From Mucispirillum schaedleri ASF457 (lineage in GTDB: Bacteria > Chrysiogenota > Deferribacteres > Deferribacterales > Mucispirillaceae), in the NCBI RefSeq assembly GCF_000487995.2, contig NZ_CP097562.1, forward strand, positions 1,733,001 to 1,797,000: a stretch of 64,000 nucleotides of DNA, given 5' to 3'. Position numbers and translations under genes: made by a program. Of this stretch, positions 34,682-42,737 are shown piece by piece. The notes under the pieces were generated by a model. The model did no database searches and was not told where the DNA came from. It worked only from the letters and a program-made list of their open reading frames with translations. Every line of letters starts with the position of its first letter. The first letter of the stretch is position 1.

Positions 34682-35623
34682 ATGGCAAAAAAATATACAG
34701 TAATGATTTTTGACCCTGAGAAATATGGTAAAAGTAAAACTATTTTTATATCTAAAAGACCATTCTGGGCAGTAGGTTTTATTATATTTTTCCTTTTAGC
34801 ATCTACTGGTATATCATCTTACATTGCTTATAGTTTTTACAAAGAAAGCCGTATGCAGCAGGCTGCAGTAGGCAGCGACAGCAAAAGTGCTGTTTTTAAT
34901 GTGCAGTTTGCTAATTACATTCAGCAGCTTGATGAATTAAATAATAAAATGAACTCATTAGATGAGCTTGAATATAAAGTCAGGGAGCTTGTTTCCTATC
35001 AGGATGGCAGCCGTGTTGTAAAACAAGTGGCAGTTGGCGGTAAGGAAGTAGATATATTAAGAGAATATTTTGCTTTTTCAGACAGAAGAGAGCAGGAATT
35101 TTTTGACAGCTTAAATGAAACATTAGATGTAATGCGGATAGAAATCAATAAAAGAGAAGTAAGCCTTGCAAAACTTGTAGATTTTTTAGAAGAGCAGCGT
35201 CTTGTTATGCTTTCTACACCTACTATATGGCCAGTGAGAGGGTGGGTATCTTCTAAATTTGGTTTCAGGACTTCCCCATTTTCAGGAAGAAGAGTTTTTC
35301 ATGAAGGTTTAGATATTGCAGCAAGGTATGGTATTCCAGTCCGTTCTACTGCAAAAGGTATAGTTTTATATGCTGGAGAAAAAGCAGGCTATGGTAAAAT
35401 TGTTACTATTGACCATGGCTATGGTTATATGACAAGATACGGCCATAACAGCTCATTAACTGTAAAAGTTGGTGATAGGGTAGAAAAAGGTGATGTGATA
35501 GCCAAAGTAGGCTCTACAGGAAGAAGCACAGGTCCCCATGTTCACTATGAAGTGCTTGTAAACGGCATACCTGTAAATCCACAGAAATTTATTATTGATG
35601 AAAATGAAACTGAAATATATTAA
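34682..35623 (+). CDS. M23-family murein endopeptidase with N-terminal membrane anchor
   Basis: A 313-residue envelope protein. A short cytoplasmic start is followed by one membrane segment (about 28-50), then a coiled-coil stretch (QQLDELNNKMNSLDELEYKV) and a C-terminal M23 peptidase domain. Zinc ligands are visible in FHEGLDIA (His, Asp) and GPHVHYEVL (His-x-His), with the catalytic-site histidine in YGHNSS. These enzymes cut peptidoglycan cross-links; those with coiled coils often act in division or shape, but no divisome gene is adjacent. GGGAG supplies the ribosome site, and a terminator follows at 35629. Confidence 0.9.
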   Translation: MAKKYTVMIFDPEKYGKSKTIFISKRPFWAVGFIIFFLLASTGISSYIAYSFYKESRMQQAAVGSDSKSAVFNVQFANYIQQLDELNNKMNSLDELEYKVRELVSYQDGSRVVKQVAVGGKEVDILREYFAFSDRREQEFFDSLNETLDVMRIEINKREVSLAKLVDFLEEQRLVMLSTPTIWPVRGWVSSKFGFRTSPFSGRRVFHEGLDIAARYGIPVRSTAKGIVLYAGEKAGYGKIVTIDHGYGYMTRYGHNSSLTVKVGDRVEKGDVIAKVGSTGRSTGPHVHYEVLVNGIPVNPQKFIIDENETEIY

Positions 35624-35628
35624 ATATA

Positions 35629-35662
35629 AAGCCTTATGTATACAACATAAGGCTTTTTTTTT
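35629..35662 (+). terminator. Terminator after the M23 peptidase gene
   Basis: AAGCCTTATGT and ACATAAGGCTT form a perfect 11-bp stem followed by nine T. Confidence 0.85.
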
Positions 35663-35915
35663 ATAGACTATCAAATTTTCTTAAATCATTCTTTATAACA
35701 TGTTGTTCTGTATTTTTATAATATAGTAATGTAATTTGCAAAAAAAATATTTTAACATATAGAATGTCTATGTCTTTTTGTTATAAAATATTTTAGATTT
35801 TTGTTTTAATTTTTTGATATAACAAGAAATTTTTACTTTTTTTTAATATTACTATTTACATTTATATAAAATCATTTTATAATTTAAATAAATTAATCGA
35901 GGAGGATTAAGGATT

Positions 35916-37055
35916 ATGAAAAAGGTTTTATTAACTTTGATTGCTGTCTTAATGGCAGTTCCTGCTTTCGCTATTGAAGTTTATAACAATGGCGAAAATG
36001 CTGTTGATATTTATGGCACACTCCGTGGCTATATTGGCTATGGACATGGTGTAGATGGTGTATCTGACACGACTGATGATAACTTTCTTTACGGGATACA
36101 AGGAAACTCTCGTATAGGTGTAAGATTAAAAGTTGGTAATTTTTCCGGACAGGTAGAATTAGGTGCTGTAGAAGCTACTCTTTATGGTCGTTCTACTGGA
36201 AGTAATGTTGGTTTAAGGCAGGCTTGGGGTGCTTATTCATTTGGTAATGCAGGTGCTCTTCTTGCAGGTAAAACTGATACTCCAACAGCAATGGGCGGTT
36301 TTATTTCTGATATTATGGATACTGACGGTGGCTTAAACGGTTTTGGAGGCAGCACTACTGGGTCAAGACGCTTTCAAATACAATACAATGTTGCAGGTTT
36401 AAGCATTGCATTAATTGAAAACGATATGGCATATGGTCCTGGTGTTAGTTACGGCTATACTGATGGCGGTGAAACTATTCCTCGTCTTGGCTTAAGTTAT
36501 ACATATAAAAATCCTTCTTTATTAGTTAAAGTAGCTGCTACTTACAGTGCATTAAACGGAACTATTAATGCACCTGTATCAGATACTCGTTGGGCAACTG
36601 TTCATGCTTTTGGTGTAGCTCTTGGTTTAAAACCTACTTTTATGGATGGTAAAATGTGGTTATCTGTTCTTGCAAGATATGGTATGAATGAAGAATTATA
36701 TGGAGAAGCTAAAACTGTTTATAATGGCGGTTTAATGGCTCACAGCTCTATTGGTAATTATGTTGGTGTTCAAGCAGATGGAACTGTTGATAATGTTCAA
36801 AGAGCAGCTGTAGCATTAGAGTTAGGTTACAATGTTAATGATATGATAGCTGTTATAGTAGGTGGCGGTTATCAGCACAGTATGATTGATGCACTTACAT
36901 ATGATGTAGGCTCTTATGCAGTATTCTTACAAGCACCAATCAAAATAAGCGGTAATTTTGCTCTTATCCCACAATTTACTTATACTGGAACAAGATTAGA
37001 CAGCGATAACAAAGATTCTCTTGTTTTAGCTATGCAGGCAAGAATTACTTTCTAA
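35916..37055 (+). CDS. Outer-membrane porin-like protein
   Basis: A 379-residue protein with a classical signal peptide (MKKVLLTLIAVLMAVPAFA, cut before IEVYN). The mature part has alternating beta-strand character: VDIYGTLRGYIGYGHG, RIGVRLKVGNFSGQVELGA, and the last residue is Phe in MQARITF, as required for barrel assembly. GKTDTPTAMGG resembles the loop region of trimeric general porins. It should form diffusion channels in the outer membrane. AGGAGG stands right before the start, and 290 bp of non-coding, A/T-rich upstream DNA suggests a strong, regulated promoter. A perfect terminator follows. Confidence 0.8.
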   Translation: MKKVLLTLIAVLMAVPAFAIEVYNNGENAVDIYGTLRGYIGYGHGVDGVSDTTDDNFLYGIQGNSRIGVRLKVGNFSGQVELGAVEATLYGRSTGSNVGLRQAWGAYSFGNAGALLAGKTDTPTAMGGFISDIMDTDGGLNGFGGSTTGSRRFQIQYNVAGLSIALIENDMAYGPGVSYGYTDGGETIPRLGLSYTYKNPSLLVKVAATYSALNGTINAPVSDTRWATVHAFGVALGLKPTFMDGKMWLSVLARYGMNEELYGEAKTVYNGGLMAHSSIGNYVGVQADGTVDNVQRAAVALELGYNVNDMIAVIVGGGYQHSMIDALTYDVGSYAVFLQAPIKISGNFALIPQFTYTGTRLDSDNKDSLVLAMQARITF

Positions 37056-37086
37056 TTTAATATTAGTTTAGTGACATAATATATAA

Positions 37087-37118
37087 AAGCTGCTTTTTAT
37101 AAAGCAGCTTTTTTTTAT
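37087..37118 (+). terminator. Porin terminator
   Basis: AAGCTGCTTT and AAAGCAGCTT form a 10-bp stem, followed by T8. Confidence 0.85.
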
Positions 37119-37368
37119 GTAATAGTTATGTGATTATATTTATTATGTTATTATGAATATAGCTAATAATATATTAAGTTTAAATACTTTGCCATTATAT
37201 AGCTTTAAATGATTAGATATGGTTAGAGTAGTAATAATTAAGTTTCCAGACTTATCAAAAATTTTGGAAATTGTAGAATAAGCAAAATAACTTCCAGTAA
37301 GAAATATTTTTATACTGTATTATAAAAAAGGACTTGCAGAAATTATATTCTTTAAGTATATTAAAGGC

Positions 37369-37449
37369 ACGGGAAGGCTGGACTGATCAGCCCCCGATTC
37401 TGGTTAAAAATAACCGTTCATCTTTGGTAGTTGGGCGGTTATTTTTTTA
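37369..37449 (+). ncRNA. Candidate antisense antitoxin RNA (copy B)
   Basis: The promoter TTGCAG (37334-37339), 17 bases, TATATT (37357-37362) leads to an RNA beginning near GCACGGGAAGG, with a CTGGACTGATCAGCC hairpin and a terminator stem AAAATAACCG/CGGTTATTTT. It converges on the peptide gene at 37439-37516 and overlaps its 3' end. Confidence 0.6.
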
Positions 37450-37516
37450 TATAAAATAAAATTATGCTTTCAAGTATTATAAAGATTATATACAAATGAT
37501 ATACTTCTGTTACCAT
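37439..37516 (-). CDS. Small hydrophobic peptide, candidate type I toxin (copy B)
   Basis: A 25-codon frame, MVTEVYHLY at the start and ILFYIKK at the end, with a hydrophobic middle of about 14 residues. The ribosome site AAGGAGGT is exactly paired with CCTCCTT in a 7-bp stem with a 3-base loop (37522-37538), so translation should need structure opening or processing. The promoter is TTGTAT, 18 bases, TATAAG on the minus strand at about 37567-37596. Related to copies A and C by its surroundings more than by residues, though the ends FYIKK are shared with C. Confidence 0.65.
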   Translation of the reverse strand: MVTEVYHLYIIFIILESIILFYIKK

Positions 37517-37735
37517 AAGCACCTCCTTTCTAAGGAGGCTACCAGCCACAGCCAAACCGTGCTTATATCTTATAACACCAAAAAATAAAAAAATACAAGT
37601 AAAAATACTTATTTAACTTACCAAAAAATTTTAGGAATTGTAGAATAAGTAAAAGGACTGCCAATAAGAAATATTTTTATATGGTGTAGTAAAAAAGAAC
37701 TTGCAGAAATGGCATTTTTTGATTATATTAGAAGT

Positions 37736-37834
37736 AGCACAGGGGACTGGTATGGTCAGCCCCTTAGTGTGAGATTTTAAAGAAATATCTTAAAATAACC
37801 ACCTGCTGGGCAAAACAAGGTGGTTATTTTTTTA
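37736..37834 (+). ncRNA. Candidate antisense antitoxin RNA (copy C)
   Basis: The promoter TTGCAG (37701-37706), 17 bases, TATATT (37724-37729) leads to GTAGCACAGGGGACTGG, nearly identical to copy A, then a CAGCCCC hairpin and the terminator AAAATAACCACC/GGTGGTTATTTT. It overlaps the 3' end of the peptide gene at 37824. Confidence 0.6.
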
Positions 37835-37901
37835 TGTAAAAAATTATGGTTGCCGTTACCAGCACACATAATGCAAATGTGATATGATTTTCATATACCA
37901 T
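37824..37901 (-). CDS. Small hydrophobic peptide, candidate type I toxin (copy C)
   Basis: A 25-codon frame starting MVYEN, as copy A, with the hydrophobic stretch FALCVLVTATIIF and the end YIKK. GGGGGTGG before the ATG is a weaker ribosome site. The upstream region (TACTTGTATTTTTTTA, then TTTTTGGTGTTT) is shared with copies A and B and contains the predicted promoter. Directly upstream lies the remnant of a traJ gene and its operator, in the same order as copy A, so this module belongs to an old copy of the element. Confidence 0.65.
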   Translation of the reverse strand: MVYENHITFALCVLVTATIIFYIKK

Positions 37902-38132
37902 AAGCCACCCCCTTACTTATTCCGAATGGTTAATCCTAATGGATAAAAAGAAAGGTAGCCAACCACCAGCCCGCACTGTGCTATTAGGCTTAAAGCCTAG
38001 ATAGAATAAACACCAAAAAGTAAAAAAATACAAGTAAAAATACTTATCCCCAGATAATCCACAATGTTTTTTTAGTATTTTCAAGTATTTATGTTGAGCT
38101 GCTTAATGATTAAGCAGTCAAGCAGATATATA

Positions 38133-38153
38133 AAATTTCAGCTGCTAAAATTA
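38133..38153. promoter_or_regulatory. Decayed KorB-type site in the relic
   Basis: TTCAGCTGCTAAA at 38137-38149, two bases from consensus. It stands between the traJ remnant and the CTGCTTAA palindrome (38099-38117), as in 20198-20252. Confidence 0.45.
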
Positions 38154-38159
38154 TATATG

Positions 38160-38257
38160 TTAAATTTTGCTTTTATCTGCTCTAACAGCTGCTTTATTTC
38201 CTTTTTGATTTTCTTATTTTCATTTATAATCTGATTAATATTTTTTATTAGTTACAT
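38160..38257 (-). pseudogene. C-terminal fragment of a traJ-like gene
   Basis: On the minus strand about 29 codons read KNINQIINENKKIKKEIKQL then LEQIKAKFN, matching the end of the traJ product at 19856-20197 (NNNEKIKKEIRQILEQIKAKFN). The rest of the gene is missing; thiF begins just beyond on the other strand. Sequence downstream, including ATTGTGGATTATCTGGGG (38051-38075, complement), also matches the second element. This identifies 37.2-38.26 kb as a relic of that element family. Confidence 0.75.
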
Positions 38258-38311
38258 TAAGCTTTTTTTGATTTCTTGACTTTTATAATCAACCATAATA
38301 TACTTTTTATT

Positions 38312-39112
38312 ATGAAAATTACAGTTAACGGCAAAGAATTATTTATAGAAAAGCCTTTATCCATTAAAAATTTAATACTTGAATTGAATGTAGATTCAGA
38401 TATATTTATAGCAAACTCCTTCCCTGTTTCATTGTCATATAACATAAAAAATAATGATGTTATTACTTTAATAAAAAAAGGCAGCATACCTGATAAAGAT
38501 TATTTAGAATATCAGCTTATCAGCAGGCAGGGTTTAAAAGAATATAATATATTAAAAAATTCATCAGTTGCAGTATGTGGACTTGGTGGGCTTGGAAGTA
38601 ATGCTGCCATAAGTCTTGCAAGAGCAGGGGTTGGCAGTTTAAAACTTATTGATTTTGATATAGTTGAGCCGTCAAATATAAACAGGCAGGCTTATTTTAT
38701 AGAGCATATTGGTAAAAATAAAACTGATGCCTTAAAGGAAATAATAAATAAAATATCACCTTATATTAATATAGAAACAGCAAATATTTATTTAGATGAA
38801 ACAAATATTATAAATGAACTTTCAGGTTTTAATGTAATACTTGAATGTTTTGATAATATTTCTTCTAAAATGATGTTAATAGAAAAATGTGTAAATAATA
38901 TGCGTGACAGTTATATTATAGGTGCATCAGGTGTGGCAGGATATTATAATACAGATAAGTTTACAAAAAAATCTTTAGGCAGTAATTGTATAATAATAGG
39001 TGATTTTGAAAATGAAGCAGGCTTTAATCAGGGGCTTTATGCTCCGCGGGTAACAGCTGCTGCAAATATTCAGGCAAATGAAACCATAAGATATTTATTA
39101 AAGGATAAATAA
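38312..39112 (+). CDS. thiF: ThiF/MoeB-like adenylating enzyme with N-terminal ThiS-like domain
   Basis: I start it at 38312 (266 aa, MKITVNGKELFIEKPLSIKN); the earlier ATG at 38276 lies in relic sequence. The first 65 residues resemble ThiS (ubiquitin-like fold) but lack a Gly-Gly end and run directly into an E1-like domain: SSVAVCGLGGLGSNAAISLARAGVG (nucleotide site), IDFDIVEPSNINRQ and ILECFDNISSK. It should adenylate a sulfur-carrier protein, most likely the ThiS encoded next. No CxxC zinc pairs are visible, as in some short ThiF variants. The start overlaps no gene; its stop overlaps thiS by one base. Confidence 0.8.
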   Translation: MKITVNGKELFIEKPLSIKNLILELNVDSDIFIANSFPVSLSYNIKNNDVITLIKKGSIPDKDYLEYQLISRQGLKEYNILKNSSVAVCGLGGLGSNAAISLARAGVGSLKLIDFDIVEPSNINRQAYFIEHIGKNKTDALKEIINKISPYINIETANIYLDETNIINELSGFNVILECFDNISSKMMLIEKCVNNMRDSYIIGASGVAGYYNTDKFTKKSLGSNCIIIGDFENEAGFNQGLYAPRVTAAANIQANETIRYLLKDK

Positions 39113-39312
39113 TGCAGATAAAAGTTAACGGCATATTATATGATTTTGATGATAATATTTCACTTGAAAATATTATAAATCAGCTTAATATTTCATCAAA
39201 TAATATTATAGCAGAAGTAAATGGTGAAGTAATAATAAAAAGTAAATTTAGTGAAACAATAATAGAGCATAATGCAGTAATAGAGATTGTTAAATTTGTA
39301 GGCGGCGGTTAA
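39112..39312 (+). CDS. thiS: Sulfur-carrier protein ThiS
   Basis: A 66-residue ubiquitin-like protein (MQIKVNGILYDFDDNISLEN, then VNGEVI and VIEIVKFVGGG). The Gly-Gly end needed for adenylation and thiocarboxylation is present with one extra glycine. It donates sulfur for the thiazole ring of thiamine. The start is coupled to the thiF stop (TAATG). ThiG and other thi genes are not in the window. Confidence 0.88.
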   Translation: MQIKVNGILYDFDDNISLENIINQLNISSNNIIAEVNGEVIIKSKFSETIIEHNAVIEIVKFVGGG

Positions 39313-39322
39313 TGGTGATAAT

Positions 39323-40924
39323 ATGAAAAAAATACTTTTGATACTTTTACTTATTCCAAATATTATAAATGCAAAAGAAACTTTTGACAGTTTTGCTGCT
39401 CGCACAGAAAGCTGGGCAAAGGGTTTAAATGGATATATTGTTTCATCTGGTCGTGATGTAACTATTGATTTAGGTAAAAATGCTAATGTGATTAAAGGTA
39501 TGGAGTTTACTGTTTCAAAAGATGGTCAGGAGCTTCTGCACCCAGTAACAGGTAAATCATTAGGTAAAAAAAGAGTAGAAACAGGTAAGGTTGTAATAAA
39601 TAATGTAGAAGACAAATACAGTATATGCAGTATAAAAGAAAATAAAGGCATAGTCAGGGGAAATTACATATCCCATATTTATCCTGTCCCTGTAAGTATT
39701 AAAACAAATCTTTTAGAAGAAAGTGAAACTGCTCAGTTAAGATATGCTTTATTTAAGCAGGGTGCACTTGTAGAAAATGGGTCATCTGATTACAGTATTG
39801 TATGCAGCAGAGAAAAGCATGGTGCAAACACTGCAAAATGCAGCCTTAAATTTAAAGATAATGAAATATTTTCAGATGATATAGCAGTAAAAGGTGTTAA
39901 AATCATAACAACAGCGAAAAATGTAGATAACTTAAAATCATATAAAATAGAAACTACAGCTTATAGTATGGCAATAGGCTATTTTTTAGGCAAAGAAAAT
40001 GGTTATTTAGTAGCAGTTAATGAAAGGTCATCAGTAATAGTATATGAGCTTAAAAATGGTCTTCTTGTAGAAAAAACATCAGTTAATTCTATTGGAGAAA
40101 AAATAGTAAATATAGAAGCTGTTGATTTAAATAATAATGGCAAAGATGAATTATTTGTTTCAGCAGTAACAAAGAAAAATCAGCCTGTATCATATATATT
40201 TGAATATGATAACGGAGAATTTAAAATACTGCAGAAAAAAATCCCTTACTTTTTCCGCACATATTATGTGGCAGGCAGAAAACATATTATATGTCAAAGT
40301 TATACAGAAGGTGCAATGACTGGTATGATATATGGTGTGGAATATAATAAAGATGAAAATAAATATTTATTTTCAATACCTTACAGCCGCAGCTATGGTG
40401 CAGCAATATATGGATTTGGCTTAATCAAAGGCAGTGAAAACAGAGATGATGAAATAATGTTTTTTAACAGGCACGGAGAGATTAGTTTAAGTGATGGAGA
40501 AAATATTAAAATATATAAAGAATTAGACTGCGGTAATACTCCAAACTACCTTGAATATTCAGAAAAATTGAATACTGGTGTAAATGTTGCAGCATCAGGG
40601 GAAAGTGCAGGCTTTTTTGTATATGATGAGCAGAGTATAATAGTTCCTGTATACCAAAGAATAATACAAATGCCTGACGGTTCAATTATGCTTTATTCAA
40701 ATAAACTTGCTAAAATGAATGTAATAGGTAAATATAAAGCTGCAAAAATTGGTTCATATTTTTTTACAGATAAAATGGTGCCTGTGTGGGAAAAAAATCT
40801 ATCAGGAACAGCAGTTACAGATATTGATATAACAAGTGACGGCAGCTATTTAGCTTATATAGTATCTAATAATAAAAATGGTTTAAACAAATCATTTTTA
40901 TATGTGATAGACAGCAATCTTTAA
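39323..40924 (+). CDS. Secreted protein with FG-GAP/VCBS-like segment, unknown
   Basis: A 533-residue protein with a signal peptide (MKKILLILLLIPNIINA). The N-terminal part (about 20-190) has GYIVSSGRDVTIDLGKNANV and GKSLGKKRVETGKVVI, resembling the C-terminal region of FlgT-like or flagellar/envelope assembly proteins. The rest is beta-rich with VDLNNNGKDELFVSAV, the calcium-loop style of FG-GAP/VCBS repeats, suggesting a beta-propeller. It follows thiS by 10 nt but probably does not share its job. Periplasmic or outer-membrane location is likely. The family is not named with certainty. Confidence 0.6.
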   Translation: MKKILLILLLIPNIINAKETFDSFAARTESWAKGLNGYIVSSGRDVTIDLGKNANVIKGMEFTVSKDGQELLHPVTGKSLGKKRVETGKVVINNVEDKYSICSIKENKGIVRGNYISHIYPVPVSIKTNLLEESETAQLRYALFKQGALVENGSSDYSIVCSREKHGANTAKCSLKFKDNEIFSDDIAVKGVKIITTAKNVDNLKSYKIETTAYSMAIGYFLGKENGYLVAVNERSSVIVYELKNGLLVEKTSVNSIGEKIVNIEAVDLNNNGKDELFVSAVTKKNQPVSYIFEYDNGEFKILQKKIPYFFRTYYVAGRKHIICQSYTEGAMTGMIYGVEYNKDENKYLFSIPYSRSYGAAIYGFGLIKGSENRDDEIMFFNRHGEISLSDGENIKIYKELDCGNTPNYLEYSEKLNTGVNVAASGESAGFFVYDEQSIIVPVYQRIIQMPDGSIMLYSNKLAKMNVIGKYKAAKIGSYFFTDKMVPVWEKNLSGTAVTDIDITSDGSYLAYIVSNNKNGLNKSFLYVIDSNL

Positions 40925-41187
40925 TATAGAAAATACTTATATATTAAATAGATTAGAAGTAAAAAATACTACAAGGCTAAATATTTCTATTCTGAGCAAA
41001 GCGAATAAAATAAAAAGGTATATTATTATATAATACACTATAAATTTATATTTATTATTTTATAGTTCCTTCGTTTGCATAGCAAACTCAGGAAGACATT
41101 ATCTAGTGTATTAAAAATTTTATAAATTAATCAAATTTTTATGTATTAATAATATATGCTATTCAATAAATTACGATAACGATTTAA

Positions 41188-41642
41188 TGTCTATTCTGAG
41201 CAAAGCGAAGAATCTGAAAAATATTCTTGCTTTTTATTGCAATATAAATACAATATGCAAATGGAAGATAAGTTTAAATCAATAATTTTATCACATAATC
41301 AAACAGCTTCAAGTAGGAATCAATATTATATTTATATTATTACTAACTACCATAATACAGTGTTATATGTTGGTGTTACAAGCAACCTTATAAAAAGAAT
41401 ATATGAACATAAAAATAAGGTGGTAAAAGGTTTTACTAATACTTATAATTGCAATAAACTTGTATATTTTGAAATATTTTCAGATATACAGGAAGCAATT
41501 AAAAGAGAAAAATATATTAAAGGTAAAAAAAGAAGTTTTAAACTTGATTTAATTCAGTCATTAAATCCAAACTGGCTAGATTTATATGATATGATTACTC
41601 AATAAATATTTTATAGATTCTTCGCTTTGCTCATAATAGACA
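41188..41642. mobile_element. GIY-YIG unit between 28-bp inverted repeats
   Basis: TGTCTATTCTGAGCAAAGCG begins a 28-bp end (41188-41215) whose inverted copy (41615-41642) differs at one base. The 455-bp unit holds only the GIY-YIG gene. Single ends recur at 58653-58680 and, decayed, near 40988 and 41069. Confidence 0.55.
41255..41605 (+). CDS. GIY-YIG family endonuclease
   Basis: A 116-residue protein from the ATG at 41255; a TTG at 41237 is possible. The GIY-YIG core is YYIYIITNYHNTVLYVGVTS (tyrosines for the first motif), then LIKRIYEHK (catalytic Arg), CNKLVYFEIFSDIQEAIKRE (Glu) and YIKGKKRSFKLDLI. It is the UPF0213-like class, small single-domain nucleases of unsettled role. No ribosome site is obvious. 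Inverted repeats on both sides suggest it travels or is maintained with them. Confidence 0.8.
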   Translation: MQMEDKFKSIILSHNQTASSRNQYYIYIITNYHNTVLYVGVTSNLIKRIYEHKNKVVKGFTNTYNCNKLVYFEIFSDIQEAIKREKYIKGKKRSFKLDLIQSLNPNWLDLYDMITQ

Positions 41643-41765
41643 ATGTTGTGGTTTGAATATTTTATCAGTTTTATTTATCTTTAATTTTTTATTTACTAAA
41701 ATATTTAATAACAGGCATAGTTTTTTTGAAAGATTAATATATGTCTTCCTGAGCATGCTCCCGTG

Positions 41766-41888
41766 TCTTACTGAGCTTGACTTATAAGCGAAGTATCTAA
41801 AAAAATAAGATATTTTAAGTATATTATGCACTGCTGCAATATATATAATGCTAGATTTTTCGCCTTTAAAAATCAGGCTCAAAATGAC
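41766..41888. repeat. Dispersed palindromic repeat, copy 4
   Basis: TCTTACTGAGCTTGACTTAT, AGCGAAGTATCTAAA, ATTATGCACTGCTGCAATAT, TAGATTTTTCGCCTTT, CAGGCTCAAAATGAC; same orientation as copy 3. It fills the gap between the GIY-YIG unit and fliR. Confidence 0.7.
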
Positions 41889-41939
41889 AGTAGTCTAAGT
41901 TTTTCGGATAAGTCCAGATATATAATTATTACAGCATAA

Positions 41940-42728
41940 TTAATTTAGGATACTATTTATTTCAAAAAATTTCTGTATCTGTCTAAAATACTCAAATACA
42001 ATTTTTTCATAAGCTATATAGAAAAGCTGCATAGATGCAATCAGCATAAGCACACCTATTGTAATTTTTACAGGAAAGCCTATCACCATTATATTCATTT
42101 GTGGAACAAGTCTTGCAAGTATTCCCATAATTACATTTGTTATCATAAGGGCAATAAATACTGGTGCTGTAATCTGTATGGCAATAACAAATATCTTAAT
42201 AAATGTAGTTAAAATAAACATTAAAGCATCTTTGTTAAAAGTAAAATCACCAACAGGCATAAAATCAAATGACTGCCCAACTGCCCGTAAAAAAATATGG
42301 TGTCCATATATGCCAAGGTATATTAATGTGCCTAAAATATTATATATCTGCCCAGTAAATGACACATTTGAGTTAGTAGATGGGTCTATAACACTTACCA
42401 TACTAAAACCTATTTGATAGTCTACAAGATAACCCCCAAGCTGCAAACCAGAAAAAAGCAGGCTTGTCATACCACCTATACATATTCCTATTAATATTTC
42501 TTTTGCAACGCTTACTATAAGCCACAAAATATTAGGGTCTGTAATAGTAACAGGGTTCACAACAGGAAGTAAAAGCAAAGATATTATCAGCACTAAAATC
42601 ATACGGACAGGGTTTAAAAGTGATGAACTGCTGAATACTGGTGCTGTAAAAAATAAGCCACCCATACGCATTATTATTAAAAAATATGTAAGCAGGTGGC
42701 TTGGCTCAAAAAGGTCAGTAAACCCCAT
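41940..42728 (-). CDS. fliR: Flagellar export apparatus protein FliR
   Basis: A 262-residue inner-membrane component of the flagellar type III export gate. Six or more membrane segments are evident. MGFTDLFEPSHLLTYFLIIMRMGG at the start and the block GGYLVDYQIGFSMVSVIDPSTNSNVSFTGQ are typical of FliR. It partners with FliP and FliQ, not present here, and with FlhB, encoded at 54640. The amidase gene lies just upstream on the same strand (9-nt gap), so the two form an operon. Confidence 0.92.
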   Translation of the reverse strand: MGFTDLFEPSHLLTYFLIIMRMGGLFFTAPVFSSSSLLNPVRMILVLIISLLLLPVVNPVTITDPNILWLIVSVAKEILIGICIGGMTSLLFSGLQLGGYLVDYQIGFSMVSVIDPSTNSNVSFTGQIYNILGTLIYLGIYGHHIFLRAVGQSFDFMPVGDFTFNKDALMFILTTFIKIFVIAIQITAPVFIALMITNVIMGILARLVPQMNIMVIGFPVKITIGVLMLIASMQLFYIAYEKIVFEYFRQIQKFFEINSILN

Positions 42729-42737
42729 AATAATTAC

